The translations under genes and the position numbers were made by a program. Below are positions 60,561-64,000 of a stretch of DNA of 64,000 nucleotides, piece after piece. Where the stretch lies: contig NC_018940.1 in assembly GCF_000304475.1 (NCBI RefSeq), positions 1,674,001-1,738,000 on the forward strand, read 5' to 3'. This stretch comes from Kazachstania africana CBS 2517 (taxonomy: Eukaryota; Ascomycota; Saccharomycetes; Saccharomycetales; Saccharomycetaceae). Position 1 is the first letter of the stretch. Each line of letters begins with the position of its first letter. The notes beneath the pieces were generated by a model. It was not told the origin of the DNA. It did not search any database and worked only from the letters and a program-made list of their open reading frames with translations.

Positions 60561-61465
60561 GGTTTGATTTCTTGGTTGACTACAGTAAGTGTCTAATCTT
60601 AGAGCTATAATTACATCAAGTTTTTTTTTTGCACTACCTCATCTCATCGCTGAAATTTTTCAGATTCTGGTAAACCCATACCGCGCACTGGAGAGCCAAC
60701 ACTATAACTGCAGTCAATACCAGTTAAACTCTAATCATTTCGATATATCTAGTAATGCATGGTTGCTCGTAGCAATTGGATTACGCGCCATTGTTGCAAT
60801 TCTGAAGTTTCGGTGCCCTCTCTTGCTTTTCGCTAGATAAAAAAGCTGCTACTCGATCAATCGCTGTAGCTAGTAGCACTTTGTCCAATAGGCACTGTTT
60901 ACGCATGGGGAAAACGAGTGTACCAGATTGAAATGAAGGAATTTTCCAAAATGTTGCCTACCGATAGGAGGAATATGCGTTATTTAAGATTTTGTCATTA
61001 AGGCACTCTAATTCAGAACTTATAAATTATCCTCCTTCCAAAGAATTCAGCAAGAACAAGACATTAATATTGCTAAATCCAACGAGATTCGAAGTATTCC
61101 TCAGAAATCATCCATGAACTTTTATAAACCAGATGTATGAGTGACCAAACTGGTCAATTTTTGACACCAACCGTCGAAAACAGGAAGAATGAGTCTCCCA
61201 GAACACTCTAAAACCAAGCAAATCAATAAATTTCCTGATTATGAACATTCCCAAACCAATGGCTGCAAAGTATGAAAGTTCCAGAATACAAGCACAATTT
61301 GACAGTTTATTATGTGATGCCGACGCTCGTACTGTATGACTTCGAGTCGCACTTTTTGAAATCTCTCTTCCGAAATGAAAGAAAAAAACTTGGTTCAAGC
61401 TGAAATATACTGGTGAACAGCAATAAACAGGAAGACATCCGACTGAACAACGAGTACTGTTGATC
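60561..61465. promoter_or_regulatory. NOP8-CTR9 divergent intergenic region
   Basis: 905 bp. Facing NOP8 is a PAC core CTCATCGC (60643-60650) directly joined to an RRPE-like TGAAATTTTTC (60651-60661), about 85-100 bp upstream of the NOP8 ATG. Nothing further recognised toward CTR9. A minus-strand ORF at 61108-61674 overlaps the CTR9 start and is not supported. Confidence 0.55.
60643..60661 (-). promoter_or_regulatory. PAC-RRPE pair for NOP8
   Basis: CTCATCGC joined to TGAAATTTTTC on the plus strand, so GCGATGAG with adjacent GAAAAATTTCA reading toward NOP8. Same motif pair and abutting arrangement as at KRI1. Confidence 0.65.
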
Positions 61466-64000
61466 ATGGAAGACCCCAATACTGCCACTGAAAGTGCATA
61501 CCCTTCCATGGAATGGCCAACCTCTTTGGATATTCCACTGAAGGCCTCTGAAGAATTAGTTAGTATTGACTTGGAAACCGATTTACCTGATAGCCCAAGC
61601 GATCTAAGAACTCTTCTAGTAGAAGAAAACTCGGATAAAGAACATTGGTTAAGTATTGCAATTGCATACTGCAATCAAAATAAAGTTATTGAAGGTATTC
61701 AATTGATAACTATGGCACTGGAAGTTTTCAGTCAAAGTAGCCAGGCTTCTTTACATACATTCTTAACATGGGCATATTTGAAATTAGCCAAACAGAATGA
61801 AGTCTCAAATCCAAAATTGAGGCAAGAAAACTTATCGAACGCGGAAAATCATTTAAAAGAAGCAATTACATTAGATCCTACTTGGGTTGGAAATATGTTG
61901 GCAACTGTTGAGTTGTACTATCAAAAAGGTCACTATGACAAAGCCTTAGAGACTTCTGATTTGTTCATGAAGAGTATTCAGGCAGAAGATCGTAGAACAG
62001 GTAAACAATCAAAGCTCAATTGTCTTTTCCTTTTAATGAGAGCAAAATTATTGTATCAAAAGAAAAACTACACCGCAAGTTTGAAACTCTTTCAAGAATT
62101 GTTGGTGTCAAACCCGGTCCTGAGACCTGATTCGAGAATAGGTATTGGCTTATGTTTTTGGCATCTTAAAGATTATAATATGGCAATTAAGTCATGGGAA
62201 AGATCCTTAGAGATAAACAATAAAAATAACGTTGCATCTATACTGGTCATCTTAGGCAACTACCATAAGTCGTTAACCAACTCTGAAAATGATGAACAGT
62301 TCAAAGAGAATTTCACAAAAACATTGACAGACTTGAATTCTTTATTCGTGGATGGTTCACATAATAAAGAAAATCCTGCACTTCTGACATTGTTACAAAG
62401 TTATTATTATTTTAAAGCTGATTATCAAAAAGTTGTGGATATTTTTAACACAAAGATTGGGCCAAAAAAATCAAGTACAATAGACTCAATTTTATCGGAA
62501 TCCACATTTTGGACCGGTAGGGCATACTATGCTTTAAATGATTATCGTAGGGCGTTCTCATTCTTCCAAGAAAGTTTGAAGAAAAATGAAGATAACCTAT
62601 TGGCTAGATTCGGTGTTGGACAATCACAAATAAAAACAAATTTGGTTGAAGAAAGTATTTTGACTTTCGAGAATCTATATAAGACCAATGAAAATATCCA
62701 AGAACTCAATTACGTTTTAGGACTGCTTTACTCAGCAAAATGTTTGAACCATGACAATGCTACTTCATCTTCTATTCCAAATGACACAGACAATTACATT
62801 TCAGGTAAAGAACAACAGAAATTGATTAATAAATCAATTCAGTATTTGGAGAAATATATAAAATTGACCAAAGCCAAAAAGAATCAACTAGTAGTACCAC
62901 GTGCATACCTCGTCATTTCACAACTATATGAGCTACAAAATAACTACAAGCAATCTTTGGAATACCTTACAGATGCAATGAGTGAAATTACTTTTGTTAA
63001 TGAAAAGAATGTATCACTCGAAGTTTTGAATAACCTAGCTTGTTTTTATTTCATCAACAACGATTTCGAGAAAGCTAACGAATACTTTAAAAAGGCGCAA
63101 GAAAGAGGCAGTAATGATGAAAGCTTGAAAATCACGCTAGATTTCAATATTGCAAGAACAATGGAATCGATAGGTGATATTAATAAATCTCGTTCCATAT
63201 ACGAAGATATCTCAACAAAACATCCGCACTATTTATCGGCAAAAATCAGAGATCTTTATACTAAATTTGTTAATGACAATATTGATATTGAAGATGATAT
63301 GCTAAAATTGCAAAATGAAAATAAAGGTAACCTTGAATGCCGTGCATTTTATAGTTGGTATTTGAAAAATCAAGCAGATAAAGATGCCAGTAAAGAGACT
63401 GATCATAACAAAGACACATTGGTCAAATATGATTCACACGACCTCTATGCATTAATTTCATTAGCTAACCTATATTGTACAATCGCTAAAGATGCGAAGA
63501 AACACCCTAACCCTAAGGAACAAGAGAAATCTAAACACTCATACCTCAAAGCCATTCAATTGTATCAAAAAGTCTTGCAGGTGGATCCTTTAAACGTCTT
63601 TGCAGCACAAGGTATTGCAATCGTATTTGCTGAAAGTAAACGTCTGGGGGCAGCATTAGAAATCTTCAGAAAAGTGAGAGACTCTATCAACAATTTCGAT
63701 GTTCATATTAACTGTGGTAACAGTTTATTAGAAATGCATGATTATCCAAAGGCTATAGAAACATATGAGTTTGTTTTAAACAAGTTCAATAATACCAGGG
63801 ATAAAAAGGCGTACTTATTGAACCTCTTGGGTAAAGCATGGTATTCTAGAGGTATGAAAGACAAATCAATTGGCTTTTTACAAACATCTTTAAAAATTAC
63901 AAAAGAAGCCATTGTTGAAGAAACATCTGAAGAGAATATGAGAAAAAATACCAAGTTCCTCAATACACTGAAATTTAATATAGTTCTATTGGAATTCCAA
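61466..64000 (+). CDS. CTR9: Paf1-complex subunit Ctr9 (partial at window end)
   Basis: TPR-repeat scaffold of the Paf1 complex, which travels with RNA polymerase II and promotes histone modification and elongation. ATG at 61466; the frame stays open to the window end, giving 845 residues of about 1077. The N terminus YPSMEWPTSLDIPLKASEEL is almost identical to yeast Ctr9. Multiple TPR units follow, e.g. LYYQKGHYDKALETSDLF, FWTGRAYYALNDYRRAFS, and AIQLYQKVLQVDPLNVFAAQ. The acidic/basic C-terminal tail is cut off. Divergent from NOP8, matching YOL145C-YOL144W. Confidence 0.95.
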   Translation, partial: MEDPNTATESAYPSMEWPTSLDIPLKASEELVSIDLETDLPDSPSDLRTLLVEENSDKEHWLSIAIAYCNQNKVIEGIQLITMALEVFSQSSQASLHTFLTWAYLKLAKQNEVSNPKLRQENLSNAENHLKEAITLDPTWVGNMLATVELYYQKGHYDKALETSDLFMKSIQAEDRRTGKQSKLNCLFLLMRAKLLYQKKNYTASLKLFQELLVSNPVLRPDSRIGIGLCFWHLKDYNMAIKSWERSLEINNKNNVASILVILGNYHKSLTNSENDEQFKENFTKTLTDLNSLFVDGSHNKENPALLTLLQSYYYFKADYQKVVDIFNTKIGPKKSSTIDSILSESTFWTGRAYYALNDYRRAFSFFQESLKKNEDNLLARFGVGQSQIKTNLVEESILTFENLYKTNENIQELNYVLGLLYSAKCLNHDNATSSSIPNDTDNYISGKEQQKLINKSIQYLEKYIKLTKAKKNQLVVPRAYLVISQLYELQNNYKQSLEYLTDAMSEITFVNEKNVSLEVLNNLACFYFINNDFEKANEYFKKAQERGSNDESLKITLDFNIARTMESIGDINKSRSIYEDISTKHPHYLSAKIRDLYTKFVNDNIDIEDDMLKLQNENKGNLECRAFYSWYLKNQADKDASKETDHNKDTLVKYDSHDLYALISLANLYCTIAKDAKKHPNPKEQEKSKHSYLKAIQLYQKVLQVDPLNVFAAQGIAIVFAESKRLGAALEIFRKVRDSINNFDVHINCGNSLLEMHDYPKAIETYEFVLNKFNNTRDKKAYLLNLLGKAWYSRGMKDKSIGFLQTSLKITKEAIVEETSEENMRKNTKFLNTLKFNIVLLEFQ

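Noticed and set aside
61108..61674. 188-codon minus-strand frame at the CTR9 start
   Set aside because: Overlaps the highly conserved N terminus of CTR9 and has no independent support.

Overview
This window is a gene-dense stretch of a budding-yeast nuclear genome (Saccharomycetaceae). The support is near-complete orthologues of Saccharomyces cerevisiae proteins, compact AT-rich spacers, and three ribosomal-protein introns with yeast 5' splice sites and perfect TACTAAC branch points. I count 33 protein genes. The first (MON2) and last (CTR9) run off the window ends. I see no convincing tRNA gene, transposon, CRISPR array, centromere or telomere.

Gene order follows the left arm of S. cerevisiae chromosome XIV almost in sequence: MON2, CLA4, TRF5, TOS6, RPL18, RPS19, YPT11, BXI1, MRPS18, KRI1, STB1, ZIM17, SKP2, ATP11, PHA2, HXT14, YNL320W, VNX1, KRE1 (three copies), FIG4, PFA3, EGT2, MDJ2, PEX6, RPD3. 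Genes that S. cerevisiae keeps on the sister region of chromosome XV are interleaved: RPL25 (YOL127W), then RIB4, NOP8 and CTR9 (YOL143C-YOL145C). MCK1, RFA2, EMW1, DAL82, PFS2 and LEM3 are absent. This pattern fits a post-whole-genome-duplication yeast that lost a different set of duplicates from S. cerevisiae. The genus cannot be fixed from the window; Kazachstania or Naumovozyma would be reasonable guesses.

Region by region: 1-17 kb holds trafficking and polarity genes, a poly(A) polymerase, a small wall protein, three intron-bearing ribosomal-protein genes, a Rab for organelle inheritance and a BAX-inhibitor-like membrane protein. 17-31 kb holds mitochondrial and nucleolar genes, a G1/S regulator, an F-box protein and a two-gene block (LIN1-LAM1) that belongs to a chromosome VIII-type neighbourhood. 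31-40 kb holds ATP synthase assembly, phenylalanine synthesis, a hexose-transporter-like protein, a hydrolase and a vacuolar exchanger. 40-45 kb is the most accessory part: three tandem short KRE1-family GPI proteins. 45-64 kb holds a phosphoinositide phosphatase, a palmitoyltransferase, a repeat-bearing wall protein, peroxisome and mitochondrial import genes, a histone deacetylase, riboflavin synthesis, a nucleolar protein and the Paf1-complex subunit Ctr9.

I found no wholly novel multi-gene system. The best leads are the KRE1 tandem cluster, a GC-rich tract with nested complementary segments upstream of RPL25, a structured RPL18 intron, a two-codon upstream ORF overlapping the FIG4 start, the LIN1-LAM1 insertion, and several promoters whose motifs fit the known regulation of the orthologues (SCB at TOS6, Ace2/Swi5-type sites at EGT2, PAC/RRPE at KRI1, NOP8 and TRF5, Rap1 at RPS19 and RPL25).
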